A stretch of 64,000 nucleotides of DNA, from positions 123,392 through 187,391 of the forward strand of contig OMWJ01000003.1 in NCBI GenBank assembly GCA_900314725.1, given 5' to 3'. The notes under the pieces are model-generated. The model ran no database searches and was not told the DNA's origin. It saw nothing but the letters and a program-made list of their open reading frames with translations. How positions within the stretch are numbered: position 1 is the stretch's first letter; each line of letters begins with the position of its first letter. The position numbers were made by a program, and so were the translations under genes. Source of the DNA: an uncultured Bacteroidales bacterium (lineage in GTDB: Bacteria; Bacteroidota; Bacteroidia; Bacteroidales; P3). This document shows positions 25,692 to 34,691 of the stretch, piece after piece.

Positions 25692-26612
25692 TTATTTATT
25701 TACTTGGAATTTTGTTACTCCATTAACAATAAAATCAACTATTTGTCTTGCTGCTGCAAGTCCAGCATTGATATTTGCTTCTTTTGTTTGAGCACCCATT
25801 TTCTTAGGTGTTGAGAAATAACGAGGAGCAAATGCTTTAAGTTCTTCGTCATTTGTTGCTGCTATGTCAGTAACATATTTAAAGTCTTCTCTTTCAGCCA
25901 AAAGTTTAGCCATATCAGCTTCGTTGATAACTTCTTTTCTTGCTGTATTTACCAAACAAGCACCCTTTGGCATCTTGCTTAATAATTCGTAATTAATAGA
26001 GTTCTTTGTCTGGTCATTTGCTGGAATGTGCAAAGAAACATAATCACAAGAAGAGTAAAGTTCATTAACATCCTTAGCAACTTTTACTCCGTCTGCTTCT
26101 ATTTTTTCTGCTGGGATGAATGGGTCAAGAGCCATTATCTCCATACCCATTGCTTTAGCTTTCATAGCAACAAGTCTTCCAACATTACCGTAAGCGTGGA
26201 TACCCAAACGTTTTCCCTTTAACTCTGTTCCTGCAACAGGAGTGAAGTTTGTTCTTGCCATGTAAATCATAAGACCTAATGCAAGCTCAGCAACTGCATT
26301 TGAGTTTTGTCCTGGAGTGTTCATTGCAACAATACCTCTGTTTGTGCAAGCCTCAAGGTCAAGGTTGTCAAAACCAGCACCTGCTCTAACCACAATCTTA
26401 AGATTTTTTGCGTGGTCAATAACTTCTTTTGTTACTTTGTCAGAACGTACTATAAGAGCATCAACATCTTCTACAGCCTTATAGAAATCTGCTACGTCTG
26501 TGTATTTTTCTAATAAAGCAAGTTCAAATCCTGCTTTTTCAACTATTTCTCTAATGCCATCAACAGCAGCCTTTGCAAAAGGTTTCTCTGTTGCTACCAA
26601 TACTTTTGTCAT
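25692..26612 (-). CDS. serA: D-3-phosphoglycerate dehydrogenase, Lys-type
   Basis: First enzyme of serine synthesis, oxidising 3-phosphoglycerate with NAD in the cytosol. It has 306 residues, the short form without an ACT regulatory domain. NAD is bound by LGIHAYGNVGRLVAMKA and the following ALDPF Asp. The active-site Arg is in NTARKEV (R225). Where most 2-hydroxyacid dehydrogenases have His in TPHxGxxT, this protein has Lys (STPKKMGAQT, about K270). This matches the Lys-type enzymes known from Bacteroidales and Entamoeba. A frame 106 codons longer (to 26930) reads through the divergent yigZ gene; the start at 26612 matches the family start MTKVLVATEKPF. It has its own terminator. Confidence 0.93.
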   Translation of the reverse strand: MTKVLVATEKPFAKAAVDGIREIVEKAGFELALLEKYTDVADFYKAVEDVDALIVRSDKVTKEVIDHAKNLKIVVRAGAGFDNLDLEACTNRGIVAMNTPGQNSNAVAELALGLMIYMARTNFTPVAGTELKGKRLGIHAYGNVGRLVAMKAKAMGMEIMALDPFIPAEKIEADGVKVAKDVNELYSSCDYVSLHIPANDQTKNSINYELLSKMPKGACLVNTARKEVINEADMAKLLAEREDFKYVTDIAATNDEELKAFAPRYFSTPKKMGAQTKEANINAGLAAARQIVDFIVNGVTKFQVNK

Positions 26613-26683
26613 CTTTTTATTGTGTTTTTGTTTGTTTATTAATATTAATATAGTTGGATAACGTTCTATTAATTTTTTTATTG

Positions 26684-26691
26684 TAAATTTG
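26684..26691 (+). promoter_or_regulatory. -7 box for the YigZ-family gene
   Basis: TAAATTTG, 44 bases before the TTG start. A TTG at 26654-26656 lies too far (27 bases) for a good -33 element, so this is a partial match. Confidence 0.4.
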
Positions 26692-26735
26692 CACATAAAT
26701 ATTTCTAAAAAAGAAAATAAAAATAAAGGAAAGGA

Positions 26736-27329
26736 TTGGATACTTTTTTTACCATAAAACAAACCAGCAAAGGCGAATACAAAGAAAACAAAAGCACTTT
26801 TCTTGCTTTTGCTTATCCTATTGAGAATGCCGAACAAGTAAAGCAATTTGTCGATAACTTGAAGAAAGAATACTACGATGCTCGTCATCATTGCTTTGCT
26901 TATAAGATAGGTATTGGAAAAGAAGTTCAAAGTCGTGCTTTTGATGACAGAGAACCTTCACACACGGCAGGCGAAAAGATACTTGGAGCAATAGAGTCAA
27001 AGAATTTAACCAATGTTCTTATAGTTGTAGTCCGTTATTTTGGAGGAATAAAACTTGGAGCCTCCAACTTAGCTAAAGCATATAAACAAGCAAGTATGGA
27101 AGCCTTAGGTAATGCTGAAATAATAGAGAGAACTATTACTGAAGATATTCTCTTTTCGTTTGATTTTTCAATTATGGCTAATGTGAATAAATTCTTAAAA
27201 GACAATCGCTTTGATAAAACATCTTATACTTATGTTTCTGCAAACGAGATTCTTCTAAAAGTAAATAAGGATAATAAAGAAAATATCATCAACCAACTGT
27301 CTTCTGTCTTTGGGATAAAGATTTTATAG
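26736..27329 (+). CDS. YigZ/IMPACT family protein
   Basis: A 197-residue cytosolic protein of the UPF0029/IMPACT family, with unknown or translation-linked function. The signature is complete: KSTFLAFAYPIENAEQV, DARHHCFAYKIG, FDDREPSHTAGEKILGAIE, then NVLIVVVRYFGGIKLGASNLAKAY, and a C-terminal RNA-binding-like alpha/beta half. The start is TTG (26736), preceded by an A/G-rich GGAAAGG, one of the few Shine-Dalgarno-like sites seen here; no in-frame ATG lies near. It is divergent from serA and ends exactly where the convergent ABC-F gene ends (27329/27330). Confidence 0.92.
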   Translation: MDTFFTIKQTSKGEYKENKSTFLAFAYPIENAEQVKQFVDNLKKEYYDARHHCFAYKIGIGKEVQSRAFDDREPSHTAGEKILGAIESKNLTNVLIVVVRYFGGIKLGASNLAKAYKQASMEALGNAEIIERTITEDILFSFDFSIMANVNKFLKDNRFDKTSYTYVSANEILLKVNKDNKENIINQLSSVFGIKIL

Positions 27330-29132
27330 TTAGTCTTCTTTTTCGCTAAGCAGTAGCCATTGCATTTCTTTTTCTTCTATCGATGATATTATTTCTTCTA
27401 TTCGTTTTGATGTTTTTTGAAGTTCTTCTGCAGACAAGAAGCCTTGACTAAGTTTTTCCGTAAGGAAAGCTTTTTCTTGTTCCAAGGAAGGTATTTCTTT
27501 TTCCAATTCTTCTTTCTGGCGTTTTTCCTTAAAAGATAGTTTGTTTTGATTTTTTGATTGTTGTTTTTGTTCTTTATAAGCTACGGCACCTTCGCTATTG
27601 TTTTGAGTTTTTAGAGATTTTTCTTGCTTTTTCTTTTGCTGAAGATATTCACTGTAAGGGATGTAGCAGTCTTTTATCTGTCCATCTTTTTCGAAGATAA
27701 AATAATGCTCAACGATGTTTTCTACAAACCGTTTGTCATGAGATACAAGTAGAAGACAACCTTTATAACTCTTTAAGAAGTTTTCTAATGTCAGCAAAGA
27801 ATAAATATCCAAATCATTAGTAGGTTCATCAAGTATAAGGAAGTTAGGATTTTGTATTAGAGTTTTCAACAGATAGAGCCTGCGTTTTTCTCCACCAGAC
27901 AAAAGAGAGTAGGGTGCAAACTGCATTTGTTTTGGAAAACCAAACTTTACAAGAAATTCAGAGGCACTTATGCTTCCAGTCTTGCCGTTATCGTCTATGA
28001 GAATATTCTCTGCAACATCTTTGATAACGTCTATAACTTTTTTGTCTTCGCTTTCCAATAGACCTTGTTGCATATAGTAAGCGAAGTCTATGCTTTGTCC
28101 TACGATAATATTACCTGAATCTTGCTTTTCTTTGCCCATAATGATATTGAGCAAAGTTGTTTTTCCGCAACCATTGCTTCCCATTATGGCTATCTTATCG
28201 CCACGTTTGAAATTATAAGAAAAGTCTTTGATAAGTTGCTTGTCTCCAAAAGTCTTTGATATGCTATTTATCTCAAGTATCTTTTTGCCTATACGCTTTT
28301 CAATAACAGAAAACTCCTCTTGCTCTTTCTCTGTTTTCTGAAAGGCCTGTTCTTTTATTGTCTCAAAATTCTCTATACGTTTTTTGCTTTTCGTCCCTCT
28401 GGCTTGAGGCATTCGGTTTATCCAATCTAATTCTTTGTAGTATAGATTGCGAGCTTTTTCTATAGAAGTTTGCTGTTGTTGAACTTTCTCTGCTTTTTTG
28501 GTTAAGAAGTACTCAAAATTGCCATGATATTTTTCTATTGTTGTCTTTGATAGTTCATATATATCAGTGCAGACCTTATCAATAAAATCTCTGTCGTGAG
28601 TTACTACAAGAAGTGTGGTGTTTTTAGCTTTTAAAAAGTTTTCCAACCACTCTATCATTTGCATATCCAAGTGGTTTGTCGGCTCGTCAAGTACATAGAA
28701 GTTGCTATGTTTGAGCAGAACTTTGGCTAAGGCTACCTTTTTCTGCTCTCCACCAGAAAGGATATTCAAAGGACGTAGAATATCCTCAACCTTGAAGATA
28801 GACATTATCTCTTTTACTCTTGCAAGAAAGGTTTCTTCACTCTCTTGTTTGTCATAGCTAAGCATAAGTTCTTCTTGTATGCTGTGCTTTTCTTCTTTCC
28901 ATGTCTTTTGTGGAAGATAAGACGCAAAGGCATTAGAGTTGAAAGTTATAAGACCATTATCCCTTTCTTTCTCATCAAAAAGCATATTCAACAGAGTACT
29001 CTTTCCTTCTCCATTTCTGCCGATAAGAGCAACTTTTTGGCCGACATTGATTCCAAAAGAAAGGTCTTCAAAAACAACCTTAGTGCCAAAACTTTTATAA
29101 AGATGTTCTACCGTTAGAATACTTTCAGCCAT
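27330..29132 (-). CDS. ABC-F family ATPase (Uup-like)
   Basis: A 600-residue soluble protein with two ABC domains and no membrane part, of the ribosome-acting ABC-F class. The first domain has GRNGEGKST, LSGGEQKKVALAKVLL and LDEPTNHLDM; the second has GSNGCGKTT, LSGGEKRRLYLLKTLI and LDEPTNDLDI. The inter-domain linker (about residues 220-300) is basic. The C-terminal 100 residues are a charged coiled coil (KEKRQKEELEKEIPSLEQEKAF), as in Uup proteins that bind DNA or ribosomes. It overlaps the DUF4292 gene by one base (TAATG) and is last in the nadE-purF-DUF4292 run. A resistance role is possible but nothing points to one. Confidence 0.93.
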   Translation of the reverse strand: MAESILTVEHLYKSFGTKVVFEDLSFGINVGQKVALIGRNGEGKSTLLNMLFDEKERDNGLITFNSNAFASYLPQKTWKEEKHSIQEELMLSYDKQESEETFLARVKEIMSIFKVEDILRPLNILSGGEQKKVALAKVLLKHSNFYVLDEPTNHLDMQMIEWLENFLKAKNTTLLVVTHDRDFIDKVCTDIYELSKTTIEKYHGNFEYFLTKKAEKVQQQQTSIEKARNLYYKELDWINRMPQARGTKSKKRIENFETIKEQAFQKTEKEQEEFSVIEKRIGKKILEINSISKTFGDKQLIKDFSYNFKRGDKIAIMGSNGCGKTTLLNIIMGKEKQDSGNIIVGQSIDFAYYMQQGLLESEDKKVIDVIKDVAENILIDDNGKTGSISASEFLVKFGFPKQMQFAPYSLLSGGEKRRLYLLKTLIQNPNFLILDEPTNDLDIYSLLTLENFLKSYKGCLLLVSHDKRFVENIVEHYFIFEKDGQIKDCYIPYSEYLQQKKKQEKSLKTQNNSEGAVAYKEQKQQSKNQNKLSFKEKRQKEELEKEIPSLEQEKAFLTEKLSQGFLSAEELQKTSKRIEEIISSIEEKEMQWLLLSEKED

Positions 29133-29767
29133 TAATGTCTAACTTTGTAGCCTTTTGGTTGAGAAAAAGGATAAGAATTTTCTGGATTTACTTTATGGTT
29201 CTTAACCTTTAGTTTGATGCTTTGTTTTTGCTGATTGAATATAGCATTGACATCTATTACCGAAGGAAAGTAAAACTTATCAACCTTTGTTATTTCTTTC
29301 TTTACTGTCCCGGAAAAGTTAGGCGAGTTAAATGTAGCATTTCTTACTGTGTCAAAGAACAAAGACTGCACAAAATTATAACTTAAAGGCATACCAACAA
29401 ACTTAGTTATCCTGTCATAGTTGCAAGCGATGTATTCTTTTTCCAATTTGTTGATAACAAAAACAGAGTCTGTTAAACACAATGCTCTTACTCCTTCTAT
29501 ACCAAGAGAAGAAGCAGACACCCAAACGATACTATCGTACGCTATTCTTACTGTTGCACTAATGGGAATTCCTTTATACGAACCACTAACCTTACAAGAG
29601 AAAGTATTGAAAGGCTTTACTTTCTTTATGGATTCAGTACTTGGTTTTTTGGTCTCTGTTGTTTCGTTATTGGTTGTTGCTGAGAGTTCTTTTTTTTCTG
29701 TCTTTTTGAACAGAGAACAAGAAGAAACAAGTGCAATTATCAATATTATATATATCAGTCTTTTCAT
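29132..29767 (-). CDS. DUF4292 lipoprotein (LolB/LolA-like fold)
   Basis: A 211-residue lipoprotein. The lipobox is LVSSC followed by SLFKKTEKKE, then a Thr/Ser-rich linker. The domain begins FNTFSCKVSGSYKG and carries ATVRIAYDSIVWVSASSLGIEGVRALCLTDSVFVINKLEKEY, the pattern of the Bacteroidetes DUF4292 family, which resembles LolB and LolA lipid carriers. A role in lipoprotein or lipid handling at the outer membrane is inferred from the fold. It is 14 bases after purF and overlaps the ABC-F start by one base, so they are cotranscribed. Confidence 0.85.
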   Translation of the reverse strand: MKRLIYIILIIALVSSCSLFKKTEKKELSATTNNETTETKKPSTESIKKVKPFNTFSCKVSGSYKGIPISATVRIAYDSIVWVSASSLGIEGVRALCLTDSVFVINKLEKEYIACNYDRITKFVGMPLSYNFVQSLFFDTVRNATFNSPNFSGTVKKEITKVDKFYFPSVIDVNAIFNQQKQSIKLKVKNHKVNPENSYPFSQPKGYKVRH

Positions 29768-29781
29768 TATTAATTACTATA

Positions 29782-31683
29782 TTAATATGAACGTTTGTTG
29801 TTTCCTTCGTACCAGTTAATGAATGCAGTATTTACAACTTTATTTCCTCCATGCGTAGGATAGTTGCCAGAAAAATACCAGTCGCCTGTATGATTTGGAC
29901 AAGCCGCATGCAAGTTTTCTAAAGTATTATATACTACAACTATTTCTGCATTACATTTTTTAGGAGTTATAAGTTGGGCTATTTTGTCGGAAATTTCTTG
30001 AGCAGAGAATGGTTCATAGATTGCCTTAACATGATTTACTACCATTTCTATTGGAAGTGTTTCTTGTTTTTTGCAAAGCTGATAAGTCTCATCTATAATG
30101 TTCTGCATTCCTCTCTCTTTCAATAAAGCAATGGCTGCATTGAAAGCAACCATATATCCTAATCTTGACATATCAATACCGTAACAGTCAGGATAACGTA
30201 TCTGAGGAGCAGAAGAAGCAACGACTATTTTTTTCGGACCTAACTTGTCAAGAATAGAGAGAATGCTTTGTCTTAGTGTTGTACCTCTTACTATACTATC
30301 ATCAATAACAACAAGATTATCTACACCTTCTTTTATTTGTCCGTATGTAACGTCATAAACATGAGCAACCATATCATCTCTTTCATTATCCTGAGTGATA
30401 AATGTTCTCATCTTTACGTCTTTTACTACAATATATTCTCTTCTTACTGTTGTAGCAAATATTTCTTCTATCTTTTTTTTAGTAATATTGCCGTTTAAGG
30501 CAAGAATCTGTTGTTTCCTCTGTTCATCTAAATAGTCGTTAAATGCTTTTGCCAAACCTTGAAAAGCAACAGAAGCGGTATTAGGAATATATGATATTAC
30601 AGTATTCTTTATATCTTTGTCTATAGCTTCAAGTATTTGAGGAAAGATTTTTTCTCCTAAAGCCTTACGTTCTGTGTATATGTCTTTGTCTGTTCCTCTT
30701 GAAAAATATATTCTTTCAAAAGAACATTCTTTAGGATTAGGAGGACTTTGTTTTATTCTTTCTTCAGTAACAGTTCCGTCTCTCTTTATTATTAATGCAC
30801 AACCTGGAGTGAGTTCTTTTACTTCTTCTACGTAAGCGTCAAAAGTGGTCATGATAGCAGGACGTTCTGAAGCTACGACAACTACTTCATCGTTTTTATA
30901 CCAAAAACAAGGACGTATTCCATTCTCATCTCTTGCAGCAAAAGCATAGCCATTACCTGTCAAGCCACACATAACATAACCACCATCAAAATGTTTTACA
31001 GAAGAAGCCAAAACTTTCTGCAAATCCATTTCATTAGATATATTCTCTGTTATCTGTATGTTAGACTCCTGATTGAGTTTATGCTTTTTAAACAATTCTT
31101 CTACTTCTCTATCTAAGAACTTGCCTATCTTTTCCAAAACAATACCTGTATCGGTTACATCTACCGGATGTTGTCCCAGGGAGATAAGTTTATTAAGCAT
31201 ATCGTCTATGTTGGTAAGATTAAAGTTGCCGGCAACAAGTAAATCTCTTGTCTTCCAATTGTTTTTTCTATGGAAAGGATGTAGATTTGCGAGATCGTTA
31301 CCTCCGAAAGTACCATAGCGAAGATGTCCCATAAATACCTCGCCGAAGAATCTGGCATTTTCTTTCAGGTATTTAATGTCATGAACTTTCTCTGGATTCT
31401 CCTTCTCTATGTTTTTGTAATCTACAAAGACGTTTTTGAATATATCAGCTATGGCTTGTCTGTCATTAGACTTTTGAATATCAACATACTGTTTGCCCGG
31501 TTGAGTATCAAACTTAACTGAAGCAAAGCCAGCTCCGTCTTGTCCTCTGTTATGTTGTTTTTCCATCAACAGATACATACGGTTCAAAGCCCAAGTATTG
31601 CCGTATTTTTCCTGATAATACTCCAATGGTTTTAACAATCGTAGCATTGCTATGCCACACTCGTGTTTTATGCTATCACTCAT
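29782..31683 (-). CDS. purF: amidophosphoribosyltransferase, long Bacteroidetes form
   Basis: A 633-residue homologue of PurF, which makes phosphoribosylamine from PRPP and glutamine as the first step of purine synthesis. The class II glutaminase nucleophile is C9 (KHECGIAML), so eight residues would be removed to expose it. QHNRGQDGAG and GHLRYGTFGGND follow as in the family. The PRPP site is VVIDDSIVRGTTLRQSI. It is about 130 residues longer than E. coli PurF, with an inserted helical segment near 370-410 and a C-terminal extension (CPNHTGDWYFSGNYPTHGG). Many Bacteroidetes have both this and a shorter PurF, so this copy's exact role is less certain. It starts five bases after nadE. Confidence 0.88.
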   Translation of the reverse strand: MSDSIKHECGIAMLRLLKPLEYYQEKYGNTWALNRMYLLMEKQHNRGQDGAGFASVKFDTQPGKQYVDIQKSNDRQAIADIFKNVFVDYKNIEKENPEKVHDIKYLKENARFFGEVFMGHLRYGTFGGNDLANLHPFHRKNNWKTRDLLVAGNFNLTNIDDMLNKLISLGQHPVDVTDTGIVLEKIGKFLDREVEELFKKHKLNQESNIQITENISNEMDLQKVLASSVKHFDGGYVMCGLTGNGYAFAARDENGIRPCFWYKNDEVVVVASERPAIMTTFDAYVEEVKELTPGCALIIKRDGTVTEERIKQSPPNPKECSFERIYFSRGTDKDIYTERKALGEKIFPQILEAIDKDIKNTVISYIPNTASVAFQGLAKAFNDYLDEQRKQQILALNGNITKKKIEEIFATTVRREYIVVKDVKMRTFITQDNERDDMVAHVYDVTYGQIKEGVDNLVVIDDSIVRGTTLRQSILSILDKLGPKKIVVASSAPQIRYPDCYGIDMSRLGYMVAFNAAIALLKERGMQNIIDETYQLCKKQETLPIEMVVNHVKAIYEPFSAQEISDKIAQLITPKKCNAEIVVVYNTLENLHAACPNHTGDWYFSGNYPTHGGNKVVNTAFINWYEGNNKRSY

Positions 31684-31688
31684 TTTGT

Positions 31689-33227
31689 TTATGATATAGG
31701 TTGTTTATAATCTGTGGTAAAACAAGTCTTACTATAGCGTAAGGCTGGTGCTTCTTGATGTCTTTTCCATTCATTTATTTTAAACAGATGCAGTACTCTA
31801 TTCACAAGGCTTTCTTCATAGCCTCTGTTTATCAATTCTGAACGTGAAAGACCTTTGTCTATATAATCCACAAGAACTTTATCTAATTCATCATATTCAG
31901 GTAAAGTGTCAGAATCTTTTTGGTTGAAGCGAAGTTCTGCAGAAGGTGCTTTATTGATAGAGTTCCATGGAATTAGTTCTTTATCTTTGTTTATCCAGCG
32001 AGCAATTCTATAGACATCTGTTTTATATAAATCTCCCAATACACTTATAGCTCCAGAATTATCTCCATATAGCGTTCCATAACCTACAGCACTCTCACTC
32101 TTGTTTGATGTGTTAAGCATAGCAGCACCTATTTTATTACCTATAGCCATAACTATCATACATCTTGCTCGTGCTTGTAGATTTTCTTCTGCCGTGTTTG
32201 GCTCAGTACCTTCAAAGATAGGCTGCATAGTTTTTAGGCTTGCTTCAAATATATCTTGTATAGGGATAGTATGATGTTTTATCTGAAGATTTTCAGCAGA
32301 TAACAAAGCATCATTTACACTGTGGTCTGAAGAATATTTACTTGGCATTAACACTCCAATAACATTATCCTTACCTAAAGCTTCCACTCCAAACACTACA
32401 GCAACAGCAGAGTCAATTCCTCCACTTAATCCTATAACTGCTTTCTTTATATTGTTCTTAGCAAAATAGTCTCTCAAACCTAATACTCCTGCTTTAAAGA
32501 TTTTTTCTTCATAGCAAAGAGGTTGAAAAGTTTTAGCTTTTATATTATCTAACTCAACAAAGATATTTCCTTTTTCAAACATAGGTAGTCTTTCGCAAAC
32601 TTCCCCTCTTTCATTCATAACAAAACTACTGCCAGAAAAAACATAACAACCTTCACCTCCAACTCTATTGACGTAGATTATTTTGATGTTCATTTGTCTT
32701 GCATAGAAAGAAAGGGTGCTTATTACCTCATCTTTGTCGTCTTTGTCAAAAAGTTCATTGGAACATAAAACAATTAAATCTGTTTTTAGTTTTCTTTTGA
32801 CAAAGTTTTCCAAATCTGAAAGGAAACCGAAGGCAAGAGTTTTTCCCTCATATTTAACAACCTCTAAACCATTGCCAATAGTAAAGTGAGTATCAAAACG
32901 ACCAAGATTTCTTTTGGTTGCAAGCCCTATAACCTCTCCTTTATCTACAAAAACCATGGCATTGTATCTGCAATCTTCTTCTCCTTTTGCTACACAACCA
33001 ACAATGAAACTTTTTTTCTCTTTAAGTAGTTCTTCTCCACATAGTGAAGATTCTTTGTAAAGATCTTTATTAAGTGCAGAATCAAATAGAGGAGAACCAC
33101 AAATAGACAACTCTCCGAAAATATTTAGCACATCATCATTGCTCTTTGCCAGCACTTCTCTAATCATTGCTGTATTTGTCTGGCAATTGAGAGTTTTATA
33201 ATTAAACTGAGAGATATTTACCTTCAT
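31689..33227 (-). CDS. nadE: NAD synthetase with a degenerate nitrilase domain
   Basis: Makes NAD from nicotinate adenine dinucleotide, ATP and an amino donor. It has 512 residues. The C-terminal synthetase domain is intact: VIGLSGGIDSAVAV (PP-loop about 268-273), ARARCMIVMAIGN, LNTSNKSESAVGYGTLYGD and FNQKDSDTLPEYDELD. The N-terminal nitrilase-like domain keeps Glu (E39, FGELSICG) and Lys (K105), but where glutamine-dependent enzymes have ICEDxW it reads FGFLSDLENF (133-142), with no Cys. Glutaminase activity is therefore probably lost and ammonia would be the donor. It leads the nadE-purF-DUF4292-ABC-F run. Confidence 0.9.
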   Translation of the reverse strand: MKVNISQFNYKTLNCQTNTAMIREVLAKSNDDVLNIFGELSICGSPLFDSALNKDLYKESSLCGEELLKEKKSFIVGCVAKGEEDCRYNAMVFVDKGEVIGLATKRNLGRFDTHFTIGNGLEVVKYEGKTLAFGFLSDLENFVKRKLKTDLIVLCSNELFDKDDKDEVISTLSFYARQMNIKIIYVNRVGGEGCYVFSGSSFVMNERGEVCERLPMFEKGNIFVELDNIKAKTFQPLCYEEKIFKAGVLGLRDYFAKNNIKKAVIGLSGGIDSAVAVVFGVEALGKDNVIGVLMPSKYSSDHSVNDALLSAENLQIKHHTIPIQDIFEASLKTMQPIFEGTEPNTAEENLQARARCMIVMAIGNKIGAAMLNTSNKSESAVGYGTLYGDNSGAISVLGDLYKTDVYRIARWINKDKELIPWNSINKAPSAELRFNQKDSDTLPEYDELDKVLVDYIDKGLSRSELINRGYEESLVNRVLHLFKINEWKRHQEAPALRYSKTCFTTDYKQPIS

Positions 33228-33249
33228 TCTATCAAGTTTTTTCCACTTG

Positions 33250-33257
33250 CAAAAATA
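33250..33257 (-). promoter_or_regulatory. -7 box for nadE operon
   Basis: TATTTTTG on the minus strand, 22 bases before the nadE ATG; -33 not clear. It sits between the flavodiiron-gene terminator and nadE, so nadE starts a new unit. Confidence 0.5.
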
Positions 33258-33359
33258 GAAATATTTTCTCTAATAGAAATATAATTAGGCTAAAAACTAT
33301 AAAAAATCTGTTTTGAACACTAAGTCTCTTGAAGTTTTTATGCGAATGATAAACAAAAA

Positions 33360-33406
33360 AAGATGAATAAGCCTTTGGATAAAAATATCTCTGACTTATT
33401 CATCTT
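33360..33406 (-). terminator. terminator after flavodiiron protein gene
   Basis: A 12-base perfect stem (33360-33371 with 33395-33406), a 23-base loop and, on the minus strand, a T-rich tail (TTTTTTTG). It lies 26 bases after the gene's stop. Confidence 0.75.
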
Positions 33407-33432
33407 AAAAATCGAAATATGATTAGATTATT

Positions 33433-34620
33433 TTACAATGCTTTTGCAAATTCTTCTCCATATTGTCTGCATTCTTCCAAAACGGCATTATCAGGAACCC
33501 ATAGTTTTCTTATTCCATCATTAACTATTTCCAAACCTGACTTTTGTAGATGTTCTGTTATTTGTTTTACAGCATCACCACTCCAGCCGTATGAACCAAA
33601 GGCTGCAGCTTTCTTTTTCTTAAACTTTAATCCTTTAATCATTTCTAATATTCCTGCAATGGCGTATGAAAAGCCATTGTTGATAGTAGGAGAACCAACA
33701 AGAAAAGCTTTAGAAGAGAATAACTCTGTAAGAATATCGTTCTTATCTTCTTTTCCAGCGTTGCAAAGTTTTACTGTTGTATCTGGAGAAACATTTTTTA
33801 TTCCTTCAGCAATAGCTTGAGCCATTAAACGAGTACTTTGCCACATAGTATCATAAACAAGTGTTACTTGATTTTCTTGATAAGCGTCAGCCCATTGAAG
33901 ATACTTTTCAACTATCTGAGCAGGATTTTCTCTCCATATAATTCCATGAGAAGGACATATCATATCCAAAGGAAGATTCATGGCAAGTATTTCCTTTATC
34001 TTTTTTAAAGCCATAGGAGAGAAAGGATTCAAGATGTTGCAATAATATTTCTTTGCCTCATAATAAACCTCATCCATATTCACCTCATCATTGAAAAGAG
34101 ACTCACTTGCGAAGTGTTGTCCAAACCCGTCGTTGGAGAATAGGATGTTTTCTCCTGACATATAGGTAAACATAGTATCTGGCCAGTGTAACATTGTTGC
34201 CTCAACGAATGTAAGTGTAGATTCGCCTAAGCAAAGGGTATCTCCTGTTTTTACATTGACAAAATTCCAATCTTTATGATAATGACCTCTGATTATAGCC
34301 TCACCTTTTGCAGTACAATAAATAGGAGTGTTAGGTATTTCTCTCAACAACTCTTCTAATGCACCACTATGGTCAATCTCATTGTGGTTCATTATGATGT
34401 AGTCTATTTTGTTTAAGTCTATCTCTTGTTTAAGATTGTTTACAAATTCTTTGTCGTATGGTAGCCAAGCTGTATCTATCAAGGCTGTTTTTTCGTCTCT
34501 TATAAGATAAGAGTTGTATGAAGATCCTCTATGTGTGGATAATTCTTCACCGTGAAAGGTTGTCAGTTCCCAATCTACCTTTCCTACCCAAGTAACTTTA
34601 TTTGTTATCTTTTTACCCAT
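33433..34620 (-). CDS. flavodiiron protein (A-type flavoprotein, FprA/ROO type)
   Basis: A 395-residue cytosolic oxygen (or NO) reductase of anaerobes. The beta-lactamase-like domain keeps all diiron ligands: HNEIDHSG, LHWPDTMFTY, the Asp of NDGFGQHF and the His of CPSHGIIW. The C-terminal flavodoxin domain (about 250-395) has LVYDTMWQSTRLMAQAIAEG for the FMN phosphate and FGSYGWSGDAVK near the isoalloxazine ring. There is no fused rubredoxin, so electrons must come from a separate one; the rubredoxin domain of the rubrerythrin at 43993 is a candidate class of partner. It has its own promoter and terminator, so it is a single-gene unit. Confidence 0.94.
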   Translation of the reverse strand: MGKKITNKVTWVGKVDWELTTFHGEELSTHRGSSYNSYLIRDEKTALIDTAWLPYDKEFVNNLKQEIDLNKIDYIIMNHNEIDHSGALEELLREIPNTPIYCTAKGEAIIRGHYHKDWNFVNVKTGDTLCLGESTLTFVEATMLHWPDTMFTYMSGENILFSNDGFGQHFASESLFNDEVNMDEVYYEAKKYYCNILNPFSPMALKKIKEILAMNLPLDMICPSHGIIWRENPAQIVEKYLQWADAYQENQVTLVYDTMWQSTRLMAQAIAEGIKNVSPDTTVKLCNAGKEDKNDILTELFSSKAFLVGSPTINNGFSYAIAGILEMIKGLKFKKKKAAAFGSYGWSGDAVKQITEHLQKSGLEIVNDGIRKLWVPDNAVLEECRQYGEEFAKAL

Positions 34621-34668
34621 AGTGTTTGTGTATTTTTACTTATTACTTATTACTGTACTTAATGCTTG

Positions 34669-34676
34669 CAAAGGTA
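34669..34676 (-). promoter_or_regulatory. -7 box for flavodiiron protein gene
   Basis: TACCTTTG on the minus strand, 48 bases before the ATG. The long leader (AGTACAGTAATAAGTAATAAG on the minus strand is repetitive) has no clear structure. The -33 position is T-rich without a TTTG. Confidence 0.5.
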
Positions 34677-34691
34677 TAAAAAATCTTTTAA

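Noticed and set aside
26613..26930. 106-residue N-terminal extension of serA
   Set aside because: It overlaps the divergent yigZ gene and its promoter, and family members begin at the later Met.
29421..29819. 132-codon plus-strand frame
   Set aside because: Antisense to the DUF4292 lipoprotein and the end of purF, both well supported.
33419..33820. 133-codon plus-strand frame
   Set aside because: Antisense shadow of the flavodiiron protein gene.
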